DNA of 23,078 nucleotides from a virus. The stretch lies in the IMG/VR virus record IMGVR_UViG_3300037134_000178, positions 1 to 23,078 of that record; one strand, given 5' to 3'. Of the stretch, positions 1 to 8,077 are shown piece by piece; the stretch's first letter is position 1, and each line of letters begins with the position of its first letter. The notes beneath the pieces were generated by a model that did not search any database, was not told where the DNA came from, and was given only the letters and a program-made list of their open reading frames with translations. A program made the position numbers and the translations under genes.

Positions 1-67
1 CTTCGCGTAACAGTCGCAAAAGGAACCATGCCCCGCAACCATCCGAGGAGACCAGGGCAATTTTCAC
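1..67 (-). CDS. Partial CDS, N-terminus only (possible ATP-grasp/PurD-like phage protein)
   Basis: An open frame starts with GTG at 67 and runs off the left edge after 22 codons, beginning VKIALVSSDGCGAWFLLRL. The pattern of a short hydrophobic strand (KIALVSSDG), a glycine turn and then an amphipathic helix ending in LLREG resembles the first beta-alpha unit of a Rossmann-like or ATP-grasp pre-domain. That pattern is seen in phosphoribosylamine-glycine ligase-like proteins carried by some phages. It lies 6 bases after the stop of the 44-aa gene, in the same direction. No strong ribosome site precedes it; a GAGG lies about 13 bases upstream. The reading frame is reasonable but the family name is a guess from 22 residues. 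Confidence 0.42.
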   Translation of the reverse strand, partial: MKIALVSSDGCGAWFLLRLLRE

Positions 68-73
68 GGCGGA

Positions 74-208
74 CTATTTGCCTCGCGATGCTTTTCTCTT
101 CTGGGCGTAAGCGATGGCGACTGCCTGCTTCTGCGGTTTTCCAGCGTGCATCTCAGCCTTCACGTTGGACGAGAATGCTTTCTTTGACTTGCCCGATTTG
201 AGCGGCAT
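74..208 (-). CDS. Small basic protein, DUF6496-like
   Basis: This 44-codon gene has ATG at 208 and TAG at 74-76. The protein is Lys-rich, starting MPLKSGKSKKAFSSNVKAEM and continuing HAGKPQKQAVAIAYAQKRKA. The arrangement GKSKK, then a helix, then G-K-P-Q-K-Q-A-V-A-I-A is what I recall from the small DUF6496-type proteins that are common in phages and soil bacteria and have no known function. It follows the 63-aa gene by 3 bases and is probably in the same transcript. The family recall is fairly good, but no biochemical role is claimed. Confidence 0.7.
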   Translation of the reverse strand: MPLKSGKSKKAFSSNVKAEMHAGKPQKQAVAIAYAQKRKASRGK

Positions 209-211
209 GGA

Positions 212-403
212 TTACTCCATGCCTTTGCGGACCTTGCCCATGCCGGGCTTGGCAAAGCTGCCCAGAGTCGGTGAAGTCTTGCCGCCGGTGTAGGGCGTGT
301 GCAAACTGCCGGTCGGACCCATTTCATCCGCCCCAGCTTCCCGAGATTCAATCGAGGCAATAATCCGTTTGGTTCCTTCGTAACTTTCAGTATCACGGCT
401 CAT
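212..403 (-). CDS. Small hypothetical phage protein (63 aa)
   Basis: ATG at 403 is preceded by AAAAGGAGCATCATCC, a good ribosome site (AGGAG). The protein starts MSRDTESYEGTKRIIASIES and ends in a Gly/Lys-rich stretch, PGMGKVRKGME. I recognise no domain. It is the first gene after a 73-base gap in the otherwise tightly packed minus-strand series. That gap holds one copy of the 18-bp dyad, directly upstream of the ribosome site, so this gene and the two after it may form a separately controlled unit. It is small and polar with no membrane segment. Confidence 0.6.
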   Translation of the reverse strand: MSRDTESYEGTKRIIASIESREAGADEMGPTGSLHTPYTGGKTSPTLGSFAKPGMGKVRKGME

Positions 404-418
404 GGATGATGCTCCTTT

Positions 419-436
419 TGTGGTAAAAAAGACACA
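419..436 (-). promoter_or_regulatory. 18-bp dyad operator-like site, copy A
   Basis: The minus strand reads TGTGTCTTTTTTACCACA, identical over 18 bases to the copy at 17559-17576 but in the opposite orientation. It lies immediately upstream of the ribosome site of the 63-aa gene. The half-sites TGTGTC and ACCACA form an imperfect dyad around a T-rich centre. Identity between copies 17 kb apart argues for a protein-binding site. Function is inferred. Confidence 0.6.
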
Positions 437-476
437 CTTTACGGTTTCATGGTACTACCATTCGTTGATTGCAAAG

Positions 477-1433
477 CTATTTTTTTACGACAGCCTTGCC
501 GACCTGATAGACTCCTTCGCCTCCTATGGCTAGCGCAGTCGCCTTCAGCAGGTAATTTCCCATCTTTTCGGCTGCCCGCTGTAGTTGCGCAGCTTTGGCG
601 TATTGCTTGATTCCAGCGTAATAATCGGCGGCTTTACCTACCTTGGCCGCTGCCTGCCCGATATCATCCTTGAGCGCGCCGGCCACCTTGCCGACTTGCG
701 CCCGCATCACCGGCGTCAGGCGCTGCATCTCGTCCGCTGACAATCGCGTGATATTCGAATAAAAGTCGCGCGCCTCGGAATAAGTCAGCGGACCTTTTGC
801 CGGATCGGTCACGCGGCGCAGCATCTTGTTGATCGACATCGGCATGGAACCGCCCGCATCGGCCAAATCCTTGACTCGCAGGATATGTTCGGCTGATTGC
901 GACAGGTCGACGGGAACATTACCAGCTTTCTCCGACACCGAAGCCAGCAGAGCTCCAGCCTTCGACTTTAGGGGAATCGCCGCGCCCAATTCTTCCGCCG
1001 GGCCGGCCAATCCTCCGAGGAGAGCCGATTTGGTTACTTTGGTCGAATCGGGCTTCTCGCCCGTCGCGTGCTCGCGGGCAGCCTCACCTACCGCCCCGCC
1101 GAATGCGCCGCCTGCTGCGGCCCCTACAGGCCCGGCAATCGCGCCTCCAGCGACAGCACCAGTCGTAGCCCCGATTCCTGCCTCATTGTTCACGAATCCC
1201 TGCGCGACCGTATCAAAGGCTTTTCCGGCCTTCGATGGTGTGGGAGTCACTCCACCCTGCGTTGTCTGGAATACCTGCTGCTGATAGACAGGATGTTTGG
1301 CGATGACTTTCTGGGTCAACTCCGAATCTGGAATCGATTGATACTGCGGATACTTCGCCTTGATCTTCGAGGCGAACTGCTCCGTGGTCATGGTCGGAGT
1401 TTGCGGCATCGGCGCTACAGGAACGGCGCTCAC
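477..1433 (-). CDS. Glycine-zipper virion protein, probable internal/ejection protein
   Basis: The gene encodes 318 aa from GTG at 1433, which overlaps the TGA of the preceding gene as GTGA; a GGGG lies about 8 bases upstream. The N-terminal 60 residues contain FASKIKAKYPQYQSIPDSEL, a short helical motif often seen at the start of phage internal proteins. Residues about 75-115 form a Gly/Ala-rich hydrophobic stretch with GxxxG spacing (AGAVAGGAIAGPVGAAAGG-like), which could insert into or cross a membrane. The C-terminal half is Ala-rich and helical with a SEARDFYSNITRL segment. Being last in the adaptor and internal-protein block suggests a protein ejected with the DNA. That role is inferred from context and composition, not from a catalytic motif. 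Confidence 0.72.
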   Translation of the reverse strand: MSAVPVAPMPQTPTMTTEQFASKIKAKYPQYQSIPDSELTQKVIAKHPVYQQQVFQTTQGGVTPTPSKAGKAFDTVAQGFVNNEAGIGATTGAVAGGAIAGPVGAAAGGAFGGAVGEAAREHATGEKPDSTKVTKSALLGGLAGPAEELGAAIPLKSKAGALLASVSEKAGNVPVDLSQSAEHILRVKDLADAGGSMPMSINKMLRRVTDPAKGPLTYSEARDFYSNITRLSADEMQRLTPVMRAQVGKVAGALKDDIGQAAAKVGKAADYYAGIKQYAKAAQLQRAAEKMGNYLLKATALAIGGEGVYQVGKAVVKK

Positions 1434-3031
1434 TTCAAAATCCCCAGAGGATCGTTGGTACTGGTCGCGCCCGGCGCGCCTTCCATATTGTTTCCGCCCA
1501 CGGTATGGACGGTACCGCGCTCCTGAATAATGGTCGCGGCCTTCATCATCTGATTCAATGCGGCCACTGCTGCCTTCGGGTTGGTGGTGTTCTTGCCGAT
1601 GACGTTGTAGATTCCTTCAAGAGCAGCCTCTGAACGTCCGCCGAATACACCCGCAAGGTGGTCGGCTGCCACCCGCGCCGCGGCGGTGAATCGCTGCGCA
1701 TCCGGGTCTTGTGATCCAACCCATTGCGTAAAGTTGGTTTTGCGGCCGGATGCAGGGCCAAAAAGGTCTTTGCGGTCGGTCAGGATCTTCTCCATCGAGT
1801 CCATCTGATCCTTGGCGCTGGTAGCGAGGTCGGCACGCTGGCGCTCCAAGCCTGTGGGCCTGACATTCGACTGCAACGCCGATCCAACTGGCTTGCCTCC
1901 ACTGGTCTGAATCGCTCCCGGCAATGGCTGATTGTCCATGCCTACACCATGCGCATGGAGAAGATAGTTTCCCCAGTAGGCGTCGGCGCGCTCTTTCGCC
2001 GCCGTGCCGGTCTGATTCTTCATCTTGGTATAGCGGTCGTAGGCAGCGTTGGCGTCATGCATGGCAATCTTGCCCTGATCCGGCATGGCTGGATCGCTGG
2101 CCGAATAGAACTTGCCATCCGGCGCGGTGAATCCATAGGGAACGCCCTGATTGAAGGCGACACCGGTTTTGCCGTGGCCGGTCGCTTTCACCTGATCGGT
2201 ACGCGCGCGGTAGGCTGCAGTCTGATCTTCCTTCGCTCCCACTTCCGCCTGTTTCCCTGCATCCTCAAGAACTTTCTCCTGCACCGGTACCGGCAAGCCA
2301 GGGGACGCCTGACTTTGACCCACGGGCTGTCCTTGCTGCTCCGGTCGATTCAGCAGCGCCGATGGCTGGTCCGGTTGTGCCAATGCCTGATGCGCCGCCT
2401 CCTGCGTTTTTCGCATGGCCGCCTGCAGCGTCATCGATTCGGGCGAGTTCATGTCCTTCGGATTGATCCCGAGAGCTTTGTTAATGATCTTTAGATTCTT
2501 TGGATCAGCCGTTAGGGAAGTCAAAAGCGCGTTGTTTTGCTTGGCTGTCTGTGCTGCCTGCTTGATTTTTCCCACCACCTGAACATGGAGATGCGCCAGG
2601 TATCCGATGCGATTTGTCTTGGTCGGATCATCGTTCGGCAAAGCCTGTGCTTGCTTCATCATGGCATCGATCTGCTCGATGTTCGGCTTCAATTGCTGGG
2701 CCCGATTCACCGCTGCCACCTGCTGGCTGTACGCGCCCCAATAGCTGTGGATGATGTGTTGATTCCTGGTCTGAGTTTGCTGCTGCTGCTGCTGGTTGAT
2801 TTTCTTCACCATCGGGCCCAAGCCCGCCACGGCTCCCAGAATAGAAAGTGCAGCGCGTTTCTTGCTCGATGGATCGGGCGCGGCTTTCGGTTCCGCTCCA
2901 ATGTCTCTCTGCGCAACGCCAGCCTGCGGTCCCATGGCCTGCGCCTGCTGCGCGATCGGCATCACGTTCTTAGCTACCGATGGCTGGGGCTGCTGAACGG
3001 GTTCCTGCTGCGGTACTGGCATTGCACCCAT
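1430..3031 (-). CDS. Gln/Ala-rich virion protein, candidate internal or ejection protein
   Basis: The gene encodes 533 aa from ATG at 3031 with AGGAG six bases upstream. The first 100 residues are low-complexity Gln/Pro/Ala and include a run of six Gln near residue 81. A helical segment rich in Gln and Lys follows at about 105-210, then a more ordered C-terminal half with aromatic and Gly residues (WGNYLLHAHGVG, KNTTNPKAAVAALNQMM). No lysozyme, transglycosylase or peptidase motif is visible. It sits between two other low-complexity structural proteins, downstream of the adaptor, where podoviruses usually encode internal core or ejection proteins. It is coupled to the next gene by GTGA. The function is from position only. 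Confidence 0.7.
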   Translation of the reverse strand: MGAMPVPQQEPVQQPQPSVAKNVMPIAQQAQAMGPQAGVAQRDIGAEPKAAPDPSSKKRAALSILGAVAGLGPMVKKINQQQQQQTQTRNQHIIHSYWGAYSQQVAAVNRAQQLKPNIEQIDAMMKQAQALPNDDPTKTNRIGYLAHLHVQVVGKIKQAAQTAKQNNALLTSLTADPKNLKIINKALGINPKDMNSPESMTLQAAMRKTQEAAHQALAQPDQPSALLNRPEQQGQPVGQSQASPGLPVPVQEKVLEDAGKQAEVGAKEDQTAAYRARTDQVKATGHGKTGVAFNQGVPYGFTAPDGKFYSASDPAMPDQGKIAMHDANAAYDRYTKMKNQTGTAAKERADAYWGNYLLHAHGVGMDNQPLPGAIQTSGGKPVGSALQSNVRPTGLERQRADLATSAKDQMDSMEKILTDRKDLFGPASGRKTNFTQWVGSQDPDAQRFTAAARVAADHLAGVFGGRSEAALEGIYNVIGKNTTNPKAAVAALNQMMKAATIIQERGTVHTVGGNNMEGAPGATSTNDPLGILK

Positions 3032-3040
3032 AACTTTCTC

Positions 3041-3808
3041 CTAGAATCCTAGAAACGATAATGCATCATTCTGCGCCGATCCGGAGCCGGATGAACTTCC
3101 ACTGCCGCCGAAGATTCCCGCCGTGCTGGTGACCGCTCCTGCCGTTCCTGCAGCTCCGCCGGTATATTGCGCCAAGCCGCCCAAGCCGCCCGTCAGCAGG
3201 CTGCCAATGGCCCCCATGGTGGTTTGCTGGTTCATCGTGCCTGCGTTGTTGATGCCCTGCAGAGCTTCCAGCTCGCTCAGATAGTCCGTCTGCGATTGCG
3301 AGTACATCTGAGTGTATTGGTTGGCCGCAACTTCATTTTCCTGCGCCGAAGCATTCGACAGAAAGTTCGAGTTCGACAGGGCGGCGGCTGAAGAATTGGG
3401 GCTCAGACCAGCATTGCCGAGTGAGGTCTGCAAATCGCCATACTGCTGGTTGATCTGCGTCTGCATGGCCGCATCGGTGGCGTTGATGGTCTGCTGCGCC
3501 AAAGGACCGTTATAACCAGCTCCCGAAGTCAGATAGTTGGTTGCCGTGGCTCCGACTCCCTGGCCGAGATAGTTCTGATTCTCTCGCAAGAGGGCCGCGG
3601 CATTCGAGCCGCTGGTGCCGGTGGCATTGGCCGTCGTGCCGGTCGCCCCTGGGGTTGGGCTGACCGTCAGGCCGTTGGGCGCAGCACTGGGCGACACCGG
3701 CATCTGCATTCCGGTTGAATTCGTGCCCCCAGCGTAGAGCTGCGGCGGTGCCAGACTCTTTTGCGATGGAGCCGTTAATGTTGGCATGGTCATCGGTGCG
3801 GCTGCCAT
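3041..3808 (-). CDS. Gly/Ser/Ala-rich virion protein, candidate internal/ejection protein
   Basis: The gene encodes 255 aa from ATG at 3808, preceded by GGGAGGGTATAA, a strong ribosome site. The N-terminal 70 residues are Pro/Thr/Ser-rich and probably disordered. A helical region at about 72-190 is rich in Asn, Gln and Ala and includes LLRENQNYLGQG and NSSAAALSNSNFLSNASAQE. The C-terminus is a Gly/Ser-rich hydrophobic tail with a GSLLTGGLGGL segment. This composition and its place just after the head-tail adaptor resemble small internal virion proteins of podoviruses (analogous in position to T7 gp14), although I see no direct sequence match. No enzymatic motif is present. Confidence 0.7.
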   Translation of the reverse strand: MAAAPMTMPTLTAPSQKSLAPPQLYAGGTNSTGMQMPVSPSAAPNGLTVSPTPGATGTTANATGTSGSNAAALLRENQNYLGQGVGATATNYLTSGAGYNGPLAQQTINATDAAMQTQINQQYGDLQTSLGNAGLSPNSSAAALSNSNFLSNASAQENEVAANQYTQMYSQSQTDYLSELEALQGINNAGTMNQQTTMGAIGSLLTGGLGGLAQYTGGAAGTAGAVTSTAGIFGGSGSSSGSGSAQNDALSFLGF

Positions 3809-4597
3809 TTATACCCTCCCTGCGGTGTAGCGCGACATTGCCAGGCTCAACTGCCGTTCGTTCGACATCTCATCACGCTCCATCTGCGGTACGCGACCAA
3901 AGATCAAACCCGGCTGACCTGTCTTCTGATCGCCATGAAGCAGCGCCCGGAAGGTCGCAACGTAATCCATCGCGCCTTCGTTCGCCGCCAACCTTAGTGC
4001 TGCCGAATAGGTGACGATATCGCTCCATGATTGCGGCATGTACACCAATTGCGCCGTCTGACCGGTCGCCGGAATCGGATGTCTCATTTGCTGCATGAGA
4101 AAAAAGTAGTAATTCTTGTCCGGCGCGGGAGCAAGAGAGATGCAGTTGTTGTATCGGCTCCAATAGATTGGAGGCGTGTCGATGTTCGACTGTCCGCCCA
4201 ACCCGAAAGCATACATGACTGCCGTAGGATAGCGGCGGTATTTCAGGTTCCGCACCGCATTGACCTGGCCTTCAAACCAGAACGTGATGGTGAACAGCTT
4301 GGTCAGGTCAGTGGCGCCGATGGGATTTCCTGCAATCAGGGAAGGAATCGAATATTCGCTCTGTCCAAAAACAAGGTTCCCGACCGGAGAGCGGTATTTC
4401 AGCTCCTCAAATTCATAAGTCTCGGTCAGCTCCGCGATCGATTCCAGGATGGCTACCACCGCCGGGGAACCGTCTGCCGTAGAATTTAAGTCCTGCCGGT
4501 TGCCGAACTTCTGTACCACTGAGGGGACAAGCGAGCCTACAGTTCCCAGATTCGGTACGTTCGGGATCGGTCCTAGCGGGTTCCAGACTGTCGACAT
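3809..4597 (-). CDS. Head-tail adaptor protein (SU10 adaptor/P22 gp4-like)
   Basis: The gene encodes 262 aa from ATG at 4597, overlapping the preceding stop as TAATG. An N-terminal helical part includes a segment of the type AILESIAELTETYEFEELKY. This matches the 'repeated helix, then E-x-x-x-F' start seen in short-tailed phage adaptors, which bind the portal and carry the nozzle. The middle is beta-rich with aromatic residues (FWFEGQVNAVRNLKYRRYP, YWSRYNNCISLAPAPDKNYY). The C-terminus returns to helix (YSAALRLAANEGAMDYVATF), and a charged MERDEMSNERQLSLAMSRY tail follows. The length and order agree with this family, and the nozzle candidate lies two genes upstream. The assignment is from recalled pattern, not a search. 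Confidence 0.66.
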   Translation of the reverse strand: MSTVWNPLGPIPNVPNLGTVGSLVPSVVQKFGNRQDLNSTADGSPAVVAILESIAELTETYEFEELKYRSPVGNLVFGQSEYSIPSLIAGNPIGATDLTKLFTITFWFEGQVNAVRNLKYRRYPTAVMYAFGLGGQSNIDTPPIYWSRYNNCISLAPAPDKNYYFFLMQQMRHPIPATGQTAQLVYMPQSWSDIVTYSAALRLAANEGAMDYVATFRALLHGDQKTGQPGLIFGRVPQMERDEMSNERQLSLAMSRYTAGRV

Positions 4598-5028
4598 TAG
4601 AGCACCAGTATGACGTAGTTTACGCTGTCCGTGTTAGATAAAACTGTGATGGTGGTTGTAGTCCAGCCGTTCACCGCAGCCGATCCGTAGAAAATGGCCG
4701 GGACGTCCGACTGCACCAGAACGAAGCCGTTGGGTATTTTTCCCAGCGTATGAGCGATGGCAAACGGCGTATCGTGAATCGCCGGGCTGGTCCCCTGCAG
4801 CAATTCCGTCTTCAGGTTGCCGGTCGGCTGACCCAGGCTGAGATTGCCAAAGCTCAGGTTGCCGTCAATTGCCGTCGTGTTGTCATTGTTCAATCCCACT
4901 AGTGTTCGCAGCGCATTCACCGCGGCATTCAGGTTGCCGATGCCGTCGACAAACTTCTCGCGCGCGTGCCAGCCATCTTTCCCGATGGCCATCCGGGTCG
5001 GCGGCGTCGTGAGTGGGGTGGTGCTCAT
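4597..5028 (-). CDS. Small tail-associated beta-rich protein
   Basis: The gene encodes 143 aa from ATG at 5028, with AAAGGGA upstream. Residues about 20-50 form a helix (EKFVDGIGNLNAAVNALRTL). The C-terminal half, from about residue 86, reads FAIAHTLGKIPNGFVLVQSD and then ends in alternating hydrophobic strands. This 'H-T-L-G-x-x-P-x-G-F' block followed by short beta strands recurs in small phage tail or spike-associated proteins that sit between nozzle and adaptor genes. It is directly coupled to the adaptor gene (TAATG). The exact role is unknown; a virion component is likely from context. Confidence 0.64.
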   Translation of the reverse strand: MSTTPLTTPPTRMAIGKDGWHAREKFVDGIGNLNAAVNALRTLVGLNNDNTTAIDGNLSFGNLSLGQPTGNLKTELLQGTSPAIHDTPFAIAHTLGKIPNGFVLVQSDVPAIFYGSAAVNGWTTTTITVLSNTDSVNYVILVL

Positions 5029-5082
5029 TGCATCGTCCCTTTCAAATAATCGACTGCCCTCAAAAGTATCCTCGTATCATTC

Positions 5083-6945
5083 CTATTGCATAGTGCCCTT
5101 AGTGTCATTCACCATGGCTGTGACGCGGTGGATCAGCAGCCTTTGATCTGCGCTTGGATCAGTCCAACTTAAACTGACCTGTGGATTCTCGACACTCAGC
5201 ACCATATCGGCATAGGCGGTAGCCGTCAGACAGGGTTGAATATTCCCCGTGGTGGCCACGATCCCAGGCGGGTTGACCTGAATCGTCTTCGAGATCGACT
5301 GGATGGTGGTCGACGCCACGCCATTGCCGTTGGTGGCTCCGGTATTTTGGGTGATCGTGCCCTGCATGGTAATAGTCAGATTGACCGGTGTTCCGGCGGT
5401 CGCCAAACTTTCCTCGTCCCACGAATATTCGATGCGCACCCGGCGCGCGGCCGGACGGTGACCGGCGGCGATGGGAGTCTGCGGAAATCCTACCTGGCAG
5501 GGCTGCGGCTGGCTGGCCAAGCCCTGACACTGCGCCCCGGCATAGACCACCTGATTGAACACATCCGGCGCAATCACAAAGTAATTCGCCGCGGTCGCGC
5601 TGGGCGACGGCATGGTTCCGGTAATGAGCAGATTTTGCGAGGGAATCTGGGAATAGACGTCAGAAATCAGCGGTGGACCGATCACCTGATAGAGCTTGCC
5701 TGTCAGCGGTGGTGTTACCTGCTGTGTCCATGCCTGAGTCGCAAAGTTGTAGTCCAGGAGCATCCCAAACCACACTGGCACCGTTGCTTGTGCCGGATAG
5801 GGTGGAGTGGCCTGCTGCGGCGGGATACCAAAAGCGTTGAATGTCAGACAATAATGCAGCTCGTTGTAGATCGTATAAAACGATGCATTGATCGCCGGAT
5901 TGAGAGTTCGTGGCCATATCGTGCTCACCGCCTGCACAGATAGATTGCGAAAGATCGATCGCAGGTAAGGCATGATGGCCCCACCGATCGGAGTGTTGCC
6001 GCCCGGCGACCAGAGATACACGTTATCCGGCGTTACCGCCGCCCCAAACTCTCCATATTGGGCGACCGATCCAATCATCGAACCCACCGGAACCCTCTCC
6101 TGCCAGTAGTTGTACAGCGTGAACGGTGCGACGCCCGAGGCGGCAGGATCGCATTCGACCACTCCTTGGGTCATGTGGATGTAGAAACTGTGGCCAATAT
6201 TCATCAGTCCGGACGGAACGCCCTGCGAATAGCTGGTCAGCACATCGAATCCGCCGATATTTCCGGCATCGACCGAGGGATTCACGTTGAAGCTGCCGAC
6301 GCTGGTATCGCTGAAGTCCGATACCGTCGTCCAGGCAATTGTCCATGCGTTCAAGGGAATAGGAGGGCTGCCGGGAGTTGTTGGGGTGCCGGTCGTTCCC
6401 ACCACCACCAGGCGTTGCCCAAACACCGTCATGTAGGTTGCGGTCAGGGCCGCCAGGCCAAGATTGGTCGAAGCGTCGACATTGCCCCAGAGGGTAATGC
6501 CGTTCGATGGCGCATAGCGATAGATTCCCAGCAGGCATGCGAAGTAGAGGCATCCATTCAATTCCAGAAACGGCACTGGATTATTGTTTCTCGATCCAAT
6601 GGGAGGATAGGCCCCGGCGGGCATGGCGGACTGCACAAACAGATTCCAGGCGTTCGCTGGCGTGCCAGAAGAGATCATCTGGTAGATATTCAGGTTGGTG
6701 ACGACGAACCCGGCGGCGGTGGCGAAGATGAAATACTCTCCGGCGCCGAGAGTATTGCCAAACAATGTGTAGGAAAAAGGCCACGGCGCAGCAATGGATC
6801 CACGCACAATGGAAAAGGAAGGGCTGGTCTGTACGTCCTGCGCCGTGGGAGGTAAAAGTATCGAAGGAAGAGAAGCGTTCAGGCCGGTAAACGGTGCGCT
6901 ATAGGGCCACTCGCCATCGCCTTTGGGTTGCATGGCGTTAGGCAT
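5083..6945 (-). CDS. Tail nozzle/beta-propeller-like virion protein
   Basis: The gene encodes 620 aa from ATG at 6945 (a second ATG lies 12 bases downstream). Nearly the whole chain is beta-rich with repeated short blades. It includes FLELNGCLYFACLLGIYRY, a WTTVSDFSDTSVGSFNV segment at about residue 210, a later GEFGAAVTPDNVYLWSPGG block, then GGAIMPYLRSIF. The 'W-S-D-x-x-D' and 'x-x-x-D-N-V-Y-L-W-S-x-x-G' arrangement is typical of nozzle proteins (T7 gp12, SU10 nozzle, P22 gp10 type), which form the tail tip below the adaptor. The length fits. The upstream neighbours are capsid-region genes and the adaptor gene lies downstream. A receptor-binding protein with a similar propeller is the main alternative. 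Confidence 0.62.
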   Translation of the reverse strand: MPNAMQPKGDGEWPYSAPFTGLNASLPSILLPPTAQDVQTSPSFSIVRGSIAAPWPFSYTLFGNTLGAGEYFIFATAAGFVVTNLNIYQMISSGTPANAWNLFVQSAMPAGAYPPIGSRNNNPVPFLELNGCLYFACLLGIYRYAPSNGITLWGNVDASTNLGLAALTATYMTVFGQRLVVVGTTGTPTTPGSPPIPLNAWTIAWTTVSDFSDTSVGSFNVNPSVDAGNIGGFDVLTSYSQGVPSGLMNIGHSFYIHMTQGVVECDPAASGVAPFTLYNYWQERVPVGSMIGSVAQYGEFGAAVTPDNVYLWSPGGNTPIGGAIMPYLRSIFRNLSVQAVSTIWPRTLNPAINASFYTIYNELHYCLTFNAFGIPPQQATPPYPAQATVPVWFGMLLDYNFATQAWTQQVTPPLTGKLYQVIGPPLISDVYSQIPSQNLLITGTMPSPSATAANYFVIAPDVFNQVVYAGAQCQGLASQPQPCQVGFPQTPIAAGHRPAARRVRIEYSWDEESLATAGTPVNLTITMQGTITQNTGATNGNGVASTTIQSISKTIQVNPPGIVATTGNIQPCLTATAYADMVLSVENPQVSLSWTDPSADQRLLIHRVTAMVNDTKGTMQ

Positions 6946-6948
6946 GGC

Positions 6949-7245
6949 TTAACACTTCATGATGTAGATTTGGAGAACTCCAGAGTTCAAGACCGTCACC
7001 TGAAGCCCATTGATGAAACCAGGGCATGTGGATTGCTCGAAGTTCGCCTCATACGCTTCCGCGTCCCAGACCAGGTTGCCATAAGCATCCTTGACAGTGG
7101 CGTGATCTCCGGTCGAGACCATTTTGGTCCACACGATCTTGAACACTTTCATAGGGATAATCGTCGGCTTACCAGCAGCGTTGGGCTGCCAAGTAAACGG
7201 TGCAGTGTCGACGTAAATCGGATTGAATGCCGCCTGATTTGCCAT
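6949..7245 (-). CDS. Hypothetical structural protein (98 aa)
   Basis: ATG at 7245 lies two bases after the preceding gene's stop. The chain is mostly beta strand with several aromatic residues (KVFKIVWTKMVSTGDHATVK, YGNLVWDAEAYEANFEQ) and one internal Cys near the C-terminus as well as a terminal Cys. I recognise no family. In the middle of a virion gene cluster, one gene before the nozzle candidate, it is probably a small head or neck component. No enzyme motif, signal peptide or membrane segment is visible. Confidence 0.62.
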   Translation of the reverse strand: MANQAAFNPIYVDTAPFTWQPNAAGKPTIIPMKVFKIVWTKMVSTGDHATVKDAYGNLVWDAEAYEANFEQSTCPGFINGLQVTVLNSGVLQIYIMKC

Positions 7246-7247
7246 AG

Positions 7248-7772
7248 TTAGCTGACCGAAATTCCATTCACAATGGCCGTGCTGCCCGAGGGTGTCACGA
7301 CGTCGAGCTCCGCTACTACCAGCGTAATAGGAACCGGAACCGTGGGAAGGTTTTTGAGGGGAATCTGCACGGCATAGCTTCCCACTGCGGTTGCCAATCC
7401 ATTGGCCGCCAAAGTCAGCAAGGTTGTTACGACTGCGCCTGATGCGGAATAATAAGTCGCATAGAGACCCACAGAAATCGATGTCAGCGCGACTGCGGCA
7501 ACCGAGTAGTAAACGGTCAGGTAATTCTGTTTCAGGGTCTTGGTCTTCGGCTGATTGTACTGCTCGTACGGAGGAAACGATTCCGACGCAGGCTGTCCCA
7601 TCTGGGGAATTTGAAATCCGTACTTCACGGTCGAAGAGGCGGCGACATTCATCCCGTAATTGCCCACCGCAGTATTGGCCACGGTCGATGTGCCGGAAAG
7701 AAGGCTGGCAGGGGTGGCCGGATAGAAACCGACGACAGTCTTTGAAAGAAACGGCGCTGCGCTGCTAGGCAT
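7248..7772 (-). CDS. Hypothetical beta-rich virion protein (174 aa)
   Basis: ATG at 7772 follows AAGGAGATTCTGA, a strong ribosome site. The protein is Ala/Ser/Thr/Val-rich. An N-terminal half (FLSKTVVGFYPATPASLLSG) is followed by a central YEQYNQPKTKTLKQNYLTVY block and a C-terminal run of short hydrophobic strands ending VVAELDVVTPSG. No catalytic residues stand out. Its place between the capsid block and the nozzle candidate suggests a minor head or neck protein; that is inference only. The composition resembles other phage surface proteins rather than soluble enzymes. Confidence 0.62.
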   Translation of the reverse strand: MPSSAAPFLSKTVVGFYPATPASLLSGTSTVANTAVGNYGMNVAASSTVKYGFQIPQMGQPASESFPPYEQYNQPKTKTLKQNYLTVYYSVAAVALTSISVGLYATYYSASGAVVTTLLTLAANGLATAVGSYAVQIPLKNLPTVPVPITLVVAELDVVTPSGSTAIVNGISVS

Positions 7773-7783
7773 TCAGAATCTCC

Positions 7784-8077
7784 TTAAAAGAAAACGTCAT
7801 CTTCCGGCATGTTCGGCTGCGCTAACTTCGGATCGGGCTGCAAATCGCTGGTGGCATATTCAATTGCCCTGGCAATGGCGGCATCGCGGCTTCCAATCAA
7901 AGGAAATGTGCCTCTGTCGGCAAACCGACCATCCCGCAGATTGCCTTGCTGCCACTGCATGTTCGGAATGCCGGAACGGAATCCAGAAAGCGAGTCGAAG
8001 TGATACGGCCCGTACTTCCGCCGCGCCTGACGCACTGCCGTTTTCCCCTTGCCTGCGCAACCACCGCCGTTCTTCAT
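7784..8077 (-). CDS. Hypothetical small protein downstream of capsid (97 aa)
   Basis: ATG at 8077 abuts the TAA of the capsid gene with no gap. The N-terminus is short and basic (KNGGGCAGKGKTAVRQARRK). A Gly/Asn/Arg-rich middle follows (SGFRSGIPNMQWQQGNLRDG), then a helix (SRDAAIARAIEYATSDL) and an acidic, Phe-terminated tail. The single Cys near the N-terminus is not paired, so metal binding is unlikely. I know of no family match. Its immediate coupling to the major capsid gene suggests a head component or head-tail joining protein. Confidence 0.6.
   Translation of the reverse strand: MKNGGGCAGKGKTAVRQARRKYGPYHFDSLSGFRSGIPNMQWQQGNLRDGRFADRGTFPLIGSRDAAIARAIEYATSDLQPDPKLAQPNMPEDDVFF

Noticed and set aside
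5236-6855. Two plus-strand frames of more than 230 codons
   Set aside because: They are antisense to the nozzle candidate; the Arg/Gly/His-rich composition is typical of antisense frames of GC-rich genes.
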